This document shows, piece by piece, positions 35,821-44,066 of a DNA stretch of 64,000 nucleotides. Within the stretch, counting starts at the first letter, position 1. Each line of letters starts with the position of its first letter. The stretch is from the NCBI GenBank assembly GCA_000380225.1, contig KB904821.1:3205531-3269530 (forward strand). The letters are read 5' to 3'. The notes beneath the pieces are model-generated. The model had not been told where the DNA came from, ran no database searches, and saw only the letters and a list, made by a program, of their open reading frames with translations. The translations under genes were made by a program, and so were the position numbers. Source of the stretch: a filamentous cyanobacterium ESFC-1. Its GTDB lineage: Bacteria; Cyanobacteriota; Cyanobacteriia; Cyanobacteriales; Spirulinaceae.

Positions 35821-38019
35821 CTAACCGAGTAGAGAACGGACTTTTGTTAAAAGTTCTTCGAGATTAATGGGTTTGCTGACATAATCATTCGCCCCGGCTT
35901 CGAGGCATTGTTCGCGATCGCCCGGCATGGCCATCGCCGTCACCGCGATCGCGGGGATTTCCTGCCAAGTCTCATTTTGCCGCAGTTTTCGTAAAATCTC
36001 CAAACCATCCACTCCGGGCAGTTGGATATCAATTAATAGTAAATCTGGTAAATTTTCTGGGCGAGCCAAAGGGGAATTGAGCAAATCTATCATAGCTTGC
36101 CCATTATAGATAATTTCCACTTCATACCCTTCTATTTCCAAAAATTCTGAAATCAAAGCTTGATTAAACGGTTGATCTTCAACCACTACAATCCGTTGAG
36201 TCACTGGCGAAGGCGATCGCTGTTTGAGAAGATCGGCCTGACTAGGCTCAGTCGATTGAGAGGAGTCGGAAAGATTGTCCCGTAACTCGGTCAACGGTAG
36301 CCACACCCGAAAGGTACTGCCTTGATTTTCCTCTGATTCGACGGAAACCGTCCCCCCTTGTAACTCGGCCAAGCGTTTCGTCAAAGCCAACCCCAACCCC
36401 GTTCCTTCGTGTTGACGAGTCAGGGAAGAATCGATTTGTTGAAACGGTCGAAACAGTAAATGTTGCTTGTCTTCAGGAATACCAATTCCTGTATCGGCGA
36501 CTTCCAGACACAAATAGGGCGTACTGGCATTAATGGGACTGCGATCGGGGCGCTTTTCTTGAGCGAGTTCGTTACCATAAGACAAGCGACCCCCAAGTTT
36601 GACCCGTTCTCCTTCAGCGCTAAATTTAACGGCATTGGAGAGCAAATTAATCAAGATTTGGCGCAATCGCCGTTCGTCGAGCGTCACCTGACCGATGTGG
36701 TAATCCAGTTCTAAGGATAAAGCAATCCGCTTTTTCTGGGCGCGGGGTTGAATCATTTTCAAACACTCGCGACACAAATCTGGAATCGAAACTAATTCGA
36801 GATGCAGTTCGATTTTCCCCGCTTCAATTTTGGATAAATCGAGAATATCGTTGATCAAGTCCAGTAAATGCTGGCCGCCTTTTTCAATGGCGTTGACATA
36901 ATTTAATTGACGGGGGGCTAAGTTCCCGGCAATTTGCCGCTTGAGTAAATCAGAAAAGCCAATAATACTGTTGAGGGGAGTGCGGAGTTCGTGGGACATC
37001 GAAGCCAAAAACTCGGACTTCATTTGCGAAACCCGTTCGAGATATTCATTGGCTTGGCGTAACTCCTCTTGGGCTTGGGCCCGTTCGATGGCAACGCCGA
37101 GGGTACGACAAGCGGCCAGCAGCATATCGGACTGCACCGCATCCCGCAGTTTATTGTCGGTGCGCGATTCGAGGGTTAACACGCCGATAATACTCCCCCC
37201 CGCACTGGGAATGGGAAAAATGCCCAGTTGTTGAATGCCGGGATTGCGAAAACCCGCGATCGCGTTGGGGTGATTGCGATAATCATCCACAAACAGGGGT
37301 TGTCCTGTTTCAACCACTTGCCACAACAAGCCTTGACCGTAGGGAATGCCTTGTTTGAGGACTTCCTCCATGTTCGCAACCGCCGGGACTCCGTAGGTGG
37401 CAATAAATTCAGAGGAAATTTCATTGGTAATGGTTCCGGCAATGCGATTGTCTCCTTCCCCGGAAATTACTTTCACATCCCCAAACGCTGCCCCCATGGT
37501 TTCGACCAGGTAAGATAAAGCAAACTGACCAATTTGTCGTAAATCCGTGGCGGGTTGGAGATGTTCGGTTAAGCCGAGTAAAAACGAAAGGCGCTGGACT
37601 TCGTGATGTAAGCTGGCTTTAGATTGCTGATAGTTGGTGAGGTCGCGCAGATTGAACAGTTTATCCCCTTCTTCGGTTTGCGTCACCTCAATTTCGACAT
37701 AAATGCCGTTGTGTTGGGCAATACAAAAAGAAGCGTCAGCCAATTCCGTACTTTCTAAAGAATCTCGCAGTTGTTGGGCGTGTTTTTCGGCCCAATAGCC
37801 GCGAGCAATACATAAGTCGGCAATTTCGTCAAAATGGGGTTTTTGGCTTAACCAATCGGCAGCGATACCCCAAATTTGTACGAGCTTTTGGTTGAATAAA
37901 ACTAAGTGAAAGTCGCTATTAAATAGGGCGATCGCGTTGTCGATGCGATTGAGAATTAAGTTTTGAACTGACGTAAAAGTTTCTTTAGAAGACTTGGGTT
38001 TCACGGTGGCTGGTGTCAA
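35821..38019 (-). CDS. Hybrid sensor histidine kinase (PAS-GAF-HisKA-HATPase-REC)
   Basis: A 732-residue soluble kinase. PAS about 15-130 (NRIDNAIALFNSDFHLVLFN), GAF about 155-310, coiled coil, HisKA with H in FLASMSHELRTPLNS (about 340). HATPase (about 400-570) shows NAVKF, DTGIGIPED and GTGLGLALTKRL. A C-terminal REC (about 610-730) has Asp in DLLLIDIQLPGVDG. No membrane segments are seen. The input signal through GAF is unknown. The downstream REC-cyclase gene suggests a cAMP output. Confidence 0.93.
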   Translation of the reverse strand: MTPATVKPKSSKETFTSVQNLILNRIDNAIALFNSDFHLVLFNQKLVQIWGIAADWLSQKPHFDEIADLCIARGYWAEKHAQQLRDSLESTELADASFCIAQHNGIYVEIEVTQTEEGDKLFNLRDLTNYQQSKASLHHEVQRLSFLLGLTEHLQPATDLRQIGQFALSYLVETMGAAFGDVKVISGEGDNRIAGTITNEISSEFIATYGVPAVANMEEVLKQGIPYGQGLLWQVVETGQPLFVDDYRNHPNAIAGFRNPGIQQLGIFPIPSAGGSIIGVLTLESRTDNKLRDAVQSDMLLAACRTLGVAIERAQAQEELRQANEYLERVSQMKSEFLASMSHELRTPLNSIIGFSDLLKRQIAGNLAPRQLNYVNAIEKGGQHLLDLINDILDLSKIEAGKIELHLELVSIPDLCRECLKMIQPRAQKKRIALSLELDYHIGQVTLDERRLRQILINLLSNAVKFSAEGERVKLGGRLSYGNELAQEKRPDRSPINASTPYLCLEVADTGIGIPEDKQHLLFRPFQQIDSSLTRQHEGTGLGLALTKRLAELQGGTVSVESEENQGSTFRVWLPLTELRDNLSDSSQSTEPSQADLLKQRSPSPVTQRIVVVEDQPFNQALISEFLEIEGYEVEIIYNGQAMIDLLNSPLARPENLPDLLLIDIQLPGVDGLEILRKLRQNETWQEIPAIAVTAMAMPGDREQCLEAGANDYVSKPINLEELLTKVRSLLG

Positions 38020-38428
38020 AGAAAGAATAGGGGATGGTCTAAAGCTCGATCCTAGAAATACTAAGTTTTAGGCAGTCCACTCAGTCAGGTGGTGGCAACT
38101 AAGCTAAGACTTAATAAAATTTTACAAACTTTCTCTTAAAATGCGAGAAAGCCGACCGCAACTCTAGGGGCTTCTCTCAATTTCGATCCCAACTGCATAA
38201 GGTTCTGCCGTTGTGACATAGCTAGGATTAGACCGTAATAAACTGAGTGTTCTAAAAGGCAATCTAGATCGCAACCGATCTCGATCTGAGATTCTTAAAG
38301 CTTGTGACATTAATTAAGCCACAACACTCATGCGATCGCGGCACAAAGCACCGTTGTACAGTCAAATGGTAACAACGGGAGTTAAAAAATCAAAAATCAA
38401 CGTCATAATTTAAGCGGGAAGAGTTGTC
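38020..38428. promoter_or_regulatory. Divergent region between the hybrid kinase and the HetZ-related gene
   Basis: No gene is seen in these 409 bp. A small perfect hairpin, CTTTCTC...GAGAAAG, lies at 38129-38151. Promoters for both flanking genes must lie here. A GGGAAGAG Shine-Dalgarno-like stretch precedes the ATG at 38429. Confidence 0.5.
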
Positions 38429-39601
38429 ATGCAAACTTTAAAGCAGGGGTTAGAGGAGATTGATTTAATGACCACGTTAGCGACAGAGTTAGCAAACCAT
38501 TGGCACAAACGCTTGCAAGAGGATTATCCCCATCTCGATCCAGAGGAAAAAAACAGTATTGTGCGTTGGTTAATCGGAGAGGATACCCGCCGCTTTGAAA
38601 GTTTTACACCCCAGCGTCTAGACATTGCGAAACGGGCAATGGAATATCGTTATCGGATTCTGCGTCAACGGTATTTAGGCGTAACACCGACTCAGGCTTA
38701 TAAACGCTTGATTTCTCGGTTGGCTTCTTTAGCCGTGCTTCGCAATAAAATTCGGACTTGGGTGGCATTGAGTCGCGATCGCCATCGCGCCGTTGCCGAT
38801 GTGTTACAAGAAGTAATCCAAGAAATGCTCAACAGCGATCGCAATATTCAAAGCGCGATCGCCTGGATTCGTCAATGTACCGAAGATCGCCGCTTACGAG
38901 AAGCCTTACTCCTTACCAGTGTTGAAGAATACTGCTTGCGTCCGATTCGCAACCAACCCTTACTCGCTTATCGCTTTGTCAACTTCTTGCGGCGATCGCA
39001 GCGTAGCGGTATGACCCAAGTTCCCCAACAGCAAAGGATTCGCACGATCTCCGAAGAAGTCACCCGCGAAGACAGCGATTCGCCTTTAAGCCTGATTGAC
39101 AACGAAGCCCTCGAAAATTATCAACTCGAACAAAACGAAGAAGAGCGTCAATCGCTGCGTTTAGAAGTACAGCAAGAATTTGAGGAGTATTTAGCCGAAA
39201 AAGTCGATCCGTTAGCCGTCACTTGGTTGCGGTTGTATTTACAAGGCAAAACCCAAGACGCGATCGCCACTCAACTCAATCTCCCCATTAAACAAATTTA
39301 TCGCTTGCGGGAAAAAGTTAGCTACCACGCCGTTAAAGTTTTCGCCCTCAAAGCCCGCCCCGAATTAGTCGCGGGTTGGCTGCAAACCTCTCTCAACGAG
39401 CATAATTTGGGCTTGACCCTTTCTCAATGGCAAACCTTTACCCAATCCCTTAACCCTCAACAACAAGCCCTGCTAGAGCGTTTACAAGCCGGAGACAGCA
39501 TGAGCGCGATCGCGGCAGAATGGCAATGGAAAAAAAGCCAAGTGATTAACGAGTGGTATCAGGTTTACCAAGCGGCTCAGAATTTACGCAATGCAGGGTG
39601 A
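38429..39601 (+). CDS. HetZ-related DNA-binding regulator
   Basis: A 390-residue, almost entirely helical protein without membrane segments. Blocks such as YRYRILRQRYLGVTPTQAY (about 72-90), LRNKIRTWVALSRDRHRAVADVLQEV and VEEYCLRPIRNQPLLAYRFVNFLRR match what I recall of the HetZ-related family of filamentous cyanobacteria. A helix-turn-helix like that of sigma-factor region 4 (GKTQDAIATQLNLPIKQIYRLREKV, split at about 285-310) is plausible for DNA binding. A second one may lie near the C-terminus (SAIAAEWQWKKSQV). In Anabaena HetZ controls heterocyst differentiation; no heterocyst genes are seen here. Confidence 0.55.
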   Translation: MQTLKQGLEEIDLMTTLATELANHWHKRLQEDYPHLDPEEKNSIVRWLIGEDTRRFESFTPQRLDIAKRAMEYRYRILRQRYLGVTPTQAYKRLISRLASLAVLRNKIRTWVALSRDRHRAVADVLQEVIQEMLNSDRNIQSAIAWIRQCTEDRRLREALLLTSVEEYCLRPIRNQPLLAYRFVNFLRRSQRSGMTQVPQQQRIRTISEEVTREDSDSPLSLIDNEALENYQLEQNEEERQSLRLEVQQEFEEYLAEKVDPLAVTWLRLYLQGKTQDAIATQLNLPIKQIYRLREKVSYHAVKVFALKARPELVAGWLQTSLNEHNLGLTLSQWQTFTQSLNPQQQALLERLQAGDSMSAIAAEWQWKKSQVINEWYQVYQAAQNLRNAG

Positions 39602-39785
39602 TTCTTCAGTTATCAGTTTCTTGGGCAGCTTTTTTCAGTTAACAGCATCTAAGGGGCAGTGGGCAGTGGGCAGTGGGCAGCTTTGCTGTGGGGGGTTTCT
39701 TCAGTCATCAGTTATCAGTAATCAGCTTCTAAGGGGCAATCGGCAATCGGCTCCTCGGCAATCGGGGGGGGGGAGTGGGGATTTT

Positions 39786-39895
39786 GCCCCAGAAAGTGAG
39801 TCAGAAACTTTGGCCTAGAGGGCAGACTCTATAAAAAGGCTAAAAGCTAGACTAGATAGGCGTTACAGCCCCAAAAATGTCAATTTAAGTTTCTG
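39786..39895 (+). repeat. Dispersed ~105-bp repeat, copy 2
   Basis: Same order of blocks as 3148-3253. It is closest to the inverted copy at 41167-41265: ACTCTATAAAAAGGCTAAAA and GCTAGACTAGAT are identical in both. Confidence 0.8.
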
Positions 39896-39950
39896 GAGAG
39901 TAATCAGTTTTTTGGGCAGTAGGCTTGTAGGGGCGCTCTTTTCCCCGCCC

Positions 39951-40128
39951 AATAACCAATAACCAACAACCAATAACCAATAACCAATAACCAACAACCA
40001 ACAACCAACAACCAACAACCAACAACCAATAACCAATAACCAATAACCAATAACCAATAACCAATAACCAATAACCAACAACAAACAACCAATAACCAAC
40101 AACAAACAACCAATAACCAATAACAAAA
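39951..40128. repeat. Heptanucleotide tandem array (AAYAACC)n
   Basis: About 25 units of AATAACC or AACAACC, with a few 6-base AACAAA/ACAACC slips. This is the STRR type of cyanobacterial short tandem repeat. Shorter arrays are at 46855-46900, 58508-58565 and 63970-64000. Confidence 0.95.
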
Positions 40129-40171
40129 ATGGCGCAGCTTAGGCCGCGCCACTGTTTGAACCAATACAAAA

Positions 40172-40585
40172 TTAAGAATCCGAGCCAACCACTTGACCCT
40201 TGAGCTTGTCAAACTCGGAAACAAGCTCTTTGCGATCGGAAGCTTTCAGCATATAGCGGAAAACAAACCAACCCGTATAACCCAATCCCACTAACTCCAG
40301 AATCGGAGCGAGTAGGGGGATATCATTAATGGCATCGAGTAAAGCCAGAGTGACTTTTACTGTAATGATCCCTGCCACAATTAACCCCAAACTAATTAGG
40401 GGTTGCTTGTAGTCAGAGAAAAATTGAACAATGTAGTTGGGGAGTTGAGACAGAAAATCTGTCACGGGAGTTACCCATTCTTGCCATTGTTCGGAACTAC
40501 TTGATACTGTAGACAGCGATCCGGCATTTTCGGTATTAATGCCTGCATCTTGCTGTTCTGTAGTTGTAGTTTGTGGTTCTTGCAT
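40172..40585 (-). CDS. CAAD/CURT1-family thylakoid membrane curvature protein
   Basis: A 137-residue protein. A polar N-terminus rich in Gln/Thr/Ser (about 1-40) and an amphipathic helix precede two membrane helices (about 60-82, LISLGLIVAGIITVKVTLALLDA; and 88-108, LLAPILELVGLGYTGWFVFRYML). A charged C-terminal helix follows. This is the CAAD domain shared by cyanobacterial CurT, plant CURT1 and insertions in some aminoacyl-tRNA synthetases. CurT shapes thylakoid edges. The start follows a GGAGG element. The heptamer array lies just past its stop. Confidence 0.88.
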   Translation of the reverse strand: MQEPQTTTTEQQDAGINTENAGSLSTVSSSSEQWQEWVTPVTDFLSQLPNYIVQFFSDYKQPLISLGLIVAGIITVKVTLALLDAINDIPLLAPILELVGLGYTGWFVFRYMLKASDRKELVSEFDKLKGQVVGSDS

Positions 40586-40741
40586 CTTTTCGCCTCCTTA
40601 CATTAAACAATTTGTTTTAGCGCTATAAAACTCGCTTTTGTCGGCAGAACGCTCAATCTATTTCCTGCTCATCTTATCAACATAGAGCAAGACGACCCAT
40701 TTGGCATCTACATTATTGGTCAAAGAACAAAGAACAGATTT

Positions 40742-41140
40742 TTAAGTTTCTACGGCTTGGGTTTTTAGCCCTATAGTTTGCCCTTGTGGGGTTTGACCGA
40801 GGATATAGATGTCGATTTCGACTTCTCCAACGCGAAATACTTGTATATTGTGAAGGTTTTGGCTCAAAAATTCAACTAATGCTTGATAGCGCTCTCGTTC
40901 GGCTCTTTCTTCAGAATTGTGCCAAGCTTGTTCTTGGGTGACGGGTTGGAAGAAGCGATAGAAGTCTTGGTACAGTATGGGGGTTTCGGGGTGAAGATGA
41001 AGGCGATCGCGCACGGTTTCGACATTAAGATTATCTAAGTCGGGCCAAGTGATAATTTTAAACTCAGCATCGGTTTCACTTGGCCACAGTAATCCTGCGG
41101 TGGCTTGTTGGAGTTGGGCAGCTAATTTGTCCTTGGTCAT
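40742..41140 (-). CDS. NuiA-family nuclease inhibitor-like protein
   Basis: A 132-residue protein resembling Anabaena NuiA, the inhibitor of the sugar-non-specific nuclease NucA: LLWPSETDAEFKIITWPD (about 17-34), a DFYRFFQPVT block (about 58-68) and the C-terminal YILGQTPQGQTIGLKTQAVET. No nucA homologue is seen in this window. The start (MTKDK) lies in a copy of the GACCAAGGACAAA dispersed repeat, so an ATG of repeat origin may have become the start codon. Confidence 0.8.
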   Translation of the reverse strand: MTKDKLAAQLQQATAGLLWPSETDAEFKIITWPDLDNLNVETVRDRLHLHPETPILYQDFYRFFQPVTQEQAWHNSEERAERERYQALVEFLSQNLHNIQVFRVGEVEIDIYILGQTPQGQTIGLKTQAVET

Positions 41141-41166
41141 TCGTTCTTTGTCATTCGTCCGTCGCT

Positions 41167-41265
41167 GATCACTCTCTTGGAAACGTTAATTCACCTTTTT
41201 TCGGCTGTAACGCCCATCTAGTCTAGCTTTTAGCCTTTTTATAGAGTCTACCCCATAGCAAAAAG
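41167..41265 (-). repeat. Dispersed ~105-bp repeat, copy 3 (inverted)
   Basis: The reverse complement matches 39786-39895. Copies 2 and 3 thus flank the CURT1-NuiA pair in opposite orientation, a configuration that could invert the 1.3-kb segment by homologous recombination. Confidence 0.8.
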
Positions 41266-41344
41266 TTTGGCGATCCCTTGGGCGGGGAAAAGAGCGCCCC
41301 TACAAGCCTACTGCCCACTGCCCCTTGGAGGCTGTTAACTGAAT

Positions 41345-42283
41345 TTAAGCCGAAGTAGACGCATCGCGATCGCCATATTTAATCAAAAGCGCGATCGCCA
41401 AACTCACCGCCAAAATGAGTACCATACTCAACGCTGACCCAAAGCCCCAATTGCGGGACGTTCCCAAAAACTGATTATAAATCAAACGGGAAACGGTCAT
41501 ACTCGACGCACCGCCTAAGAGTTCAGGATCGACAAAATCCCCTAACGCGGTAATGAAAACCAACAGCGAACCCGCAGCAATACCGGGAAACGTTTGGGGA
41601 ATAGTTACTTTTTGGAAGGTTTCGAGGGGATTTGCCCCTAAATCGGCTGAAGCTTCGAGGAGTTGGCGGTCTAGCTTTTCTAAAGACGCATAGAGAATCA
41701 AAACCATATAAGGCAGATAACTATAGGCCATGCCGATAAATACCGCCGGGGTACGATTTAATAACTCAATGGCAGGCAGTCCCAAAAAGGTTAAAACGGT
41801 ATTTAATACCCCCGTCGATCGCAGAATCGTAATCCAAGCATAGGAACGCAACAGAGAAGATGTCCACAACGGCAAAATAAAGCCCAGCAGCAGTAGGTTT
41901 CGCCAGCGCGGGGGAGATTCTTGGGCCAGCCAGTAGGCCACGGGAAAGCCCAATATCAGGCAGATGGTGGTGGTTCCCGTGGCGAAAAAGAGCGATCGCG
42001 ATAAGACTTTGAGATTAATCGGCGCAAAAACATCAAGATAGTTGGCAATGCCACTGGGGTTGACCACATCTCCCGGTCGAATCCCAGGGACTAAGCTCAA
42101 TTCAAAAATAACTAAAGTCGGCAGTACCAGCAACAGCAGTAACCAAATTCCTGCCGGGCCTAATAAAACCGTCAATCCCAACCACGGACGGGGCGGTTGG
42201 GTGGGCATTAACTCCGATTCTGCTGGGGTTTCGTTTTCGGTGGGCGGTTGAGGCAGAATCGGCGGTGTAATTTTGTTTGACAT
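41345..42283 (-). CDS. ABC transporter permease (PotB/spermidine-putrescine type)
   Basis: A 312-residue permease with six predicted helices, the first after a polar Pro-rich N-terminus (about 1-32). The EAA loop that contacts the ATPase reads LLEASADLGANPLETFQKVTIPQT near residues 205-228. The family is that of PotB, which imports polyamines with PotA, PotC and PotD. None of those partner genes is adjacent, so it would work with components encoded elsewhere. The substrate is therefore inferred only at family level. Confidence 0.85.
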   Translation of the reverse strand: MSNKITPPILPQPPTENETPAESELMPTQPPRPWLGLTVLLGPAGIWLLLLLVLPTLVIFELSLVPGIRPGDVVNPSGIANYLDVFAPINLKVLSRSLFFATGTTTICLILGFPVAYWLAQESPPRWRNLLLLGFILPLWTSSLLRSYAWITILRSTGVLNTVLTFLGLPAIELLNRTPAVFIGMAYSYLPYMVLILYASLEKLDRQLLEASADLGANPLETFQKVTIPQTFPGIAAGSLLVFITALGDFVDPELLGGASSMTVSRLIYNQFLGTSRNWGFGSALSMVLILAVSLAIALLIKYGDRDASTSA

Positions 42284-42410
42284 ACAAAAACCATTACAGC
42301 AAGCAATTAGAATTAGGGGGCGATTGGGGCGATCGCCCGCTTGAAGTCAACCCGCTATTTTCTCGCGGTGACCCCTTCTACAAACAGCGAAGAAAAATTC
42401 TAATTTCTGC

Positions 42411-42740
42411 TTAGAGATAGCGTTTGATCGTTTCCTCTCGTTCATCAAATGGCATATCAGCCATCCTTTTTAGATAAAGTTGCCAGTTATTCAACCAATC
42501 TGCTAAGTTCTCAGTTCCTTGTTGGTGACGTTCGACAGCAGCTTGGAATTGCTCGTAAAATTGATGGTATCGCACAAACTCATCAATCTCACTGCCGTCA
42601 AAATCATATCCCCAATCTCTCGCAACCGCAGCAAAACCTTGCCGTGTTGGGGAACAAGGAGCTTTGAGACGATTTTGTAATGCTACATCCTGGCAGGCTG
42701 TTTGAAAAAAATCAATAACTTGCTTGCGTTGAGACATCAT
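42411..42740 (-). CDS. Nif11-like domain protein
   Basis: A 109-residue protein (start ATG 42740 or 42737). Residues 5-52 match the Nif11 pattern: VIDFFQTACQDVALQNRLKA, then GFAAVARDWGYDFDGSEIDEF. In many bacteria this domain is the leader of RiPP precursors, but here the remainder (about 55-109) is charged and helical with no Gly-Gly cleavage site followed by a Cys-rich core. It is therefore more like a stand-alone Nif11-family protein of unknown role. No modification enzyme is adjacent. Confidence 0.75.
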   Translation of the reverse strand: MMSQRKQVIDFFQTACQDVALQNRLKAPCSPTRQGFAAVARDWGYDFDGSEIDEFVRYHQFYEQFQAAVERHQQGTENLADWLNNWQLYLKRMADMPFDEREETIKRYL

Positions 42741-42871
42741 GCAACCTGTTCGTGTTTTGCTCCTAGGCTTTAGTTTTCATTGTAAGCGAATTGACACTCT
42801 CCGCGCTAACACGAAGGAGATTCTTTCTTCAGAGGGATTCCCTGCCGCCGACCGTCCCTTGGGGTGGAGTC

Positions 42872-43936
42872 TTATTCAGCATCACCGAAGGGCGATCGCG
42901 CCCAAGCCAATTTTAGCAAACGGTCGATTAAATCGGGAAAGGAAACCCCTGTGGCCCCCCACAGTTGCGGATACATACTGGTAGCTGTAAAGCCGGGAAA
43001 AGTATTAATTTCGTTGATAAAAATATCTCCCGTGGCTTCAACGTAGAAAAAGTCTACCCTCGCTAACCCCGCAGCATCTACAGCGAGACAGGCTTGAATG
43101 GCCATTTCTTGAATTTTAGCGGTAATTGCGTCGGGGAGATTCGCCGGGATGTGGAGTTGGGCTAAACCTTCGGTGTATTTGGTTTCGTAGTCGTAGAAGT
43201 CACTCTCGAAGGTAATTTCGCCAACAACGGAGGCTTTGGGGTCTTCATTGCCTAAAACGGCACATTCGACTTCTCTGGCGTTAACCCCGGCTTCGATGAT
43301 AATCCGGCGATCGTAGGTTGCGGCGTTGTCGAGGGCTGTTTCGAGTTCGGCGCGATCGCGCACTTTAGCAATCCCGACTGATGACCCCAAGTTGGCAGGC
43401 TTAATAAAGCCAGGATAACCGATTTGGGCTTCGATGTCGTCGCAGAGTTTCGGGAAGATACAAGGATTTGACCAAACTTGCGATCGCGTGACGCTAGTAT
43501 AGTTCACTTGCGGCAGTCCCGCTTGACTGAATAAAGACTTCATGGCCACTTTATCCATCCCGGCGGCTGACCCCAATACCCCACTCCCCACAAAGGGAAC
43601 TTGCATCAAGGTTAATAATCCCTGAATTGTCCCATCTTCCCCATTGGGGCCATGCAAAACGGGTAACCAAACATCAACTGTGGTCGCTTCGGGGGGAAAT
43701 TGCCAGAGTTGACGTTTATCGCTGCTTTGGGGCGTTAAAGGCTGACCTGATGCTAAAACTTGTTGGGCGGTTTCGCGGTCATGCCAGATGCCTTCTTTAT
43801 CAATATAAAACGGGAGGGGATCGTATTGGTCTGCGAGTTCTTCTAAAGCTTGAGAGATCGCGATCGCAGAACTAATCGATACCTCATGTTCCCCCGATCT
43901 CCCGCCAAATAAGAGTCCTACCCGTTGTTTGGTCAT
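42872..43936 (-). CDS. ddl: D-alanine--D-alanine ligase
   Basis: A 354-residue ATP-grasp enzyme. [17 protein letters not shown] (about 8-24) is the N-terminal Ddl signature. [18 protein letters not shown] (about 92-109) is the second, and [14 protein letters not shown] (about 315-328) the third. It joins two D-Ala residues for peptidoglycan precursor synthesis in the cytoplasm. It appears monocistronic. Confidence 0.97.
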   Translation of the reverse strand: MTKQRVGLLFGGRSGEHEVSISSAIAISQALEELADQYDPLPFYIDKEGIWHDRETAQQVLASGQPLTPQSSDKRQLWQFPPEATTVDVWLPVLHGPNGEDGTIQGLLTLMQVPFVGSGVLGSAAGMDKVAMKSLFSQAGLPQVNYTSVTRSQVWSNPCIFPKLCDDIEAQIGYPGFIKPANLGSSVGIAKVRDRAELETALDNAATYDRRIIIEAGVNAREVECAVLGNEDPKASVVGEITFESDFYDYETKYTEGLAQLHIPANLPDAITAKIQEMAIQACLAVDAAGLARVDFFYVEATGDIFINEINTFPGFTATSMYPQLWGATGVSFPDLIDRLLKLAWARSPFGDAE

Positions 43937-44066
43937 TGTGATTTATGCGCGTTCAACAAAATTTCTCAATATCTTATCCTATTCCGAGCAGGCGCGATCG
44001 GTAAGTTCGGTGACGAAAGTTGGGTTTGTTACAAAGGACAAATGGCAAATGATCGAGGACAAACTT

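Larger units (their letters stand above)
39602..40171. repeat. Repeat-only intergenic region (39602-40171)
   Basis: The region starts with tandem GGGGCAGTGGGCAGTGGGCAG and TCAGTTATCAGT units. Copy 2 of the ~105-bp dispersed repeat is at 39786-39895, followed by a GTAGGGGCGCTCTTTTCCCCGCC element and a long heptamer array at 39951-40128. The array is open in all three minus frames, giving LLVIGYW-like peptides that are not considered genes. Confidence 0.85.

Noticed and set aside
39951..40128. Possible CRISPR array
   Set aside because: Units are 7 bp with no spacers; no cas genes in the window.
39863..40224. Three overlapping minus-strand frames of 87-106 codons rich in LLVIGYW
   Set aside because: They are translations of the heptamer array in all three frames and partly overlap the CURT1-like gene; no start context or homologous domain.
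42411..42740. RiPP precursor
   Set aside because: No GG cleavage site followed by a Cys/Ser/Thr core and no modification enzyme nearby.
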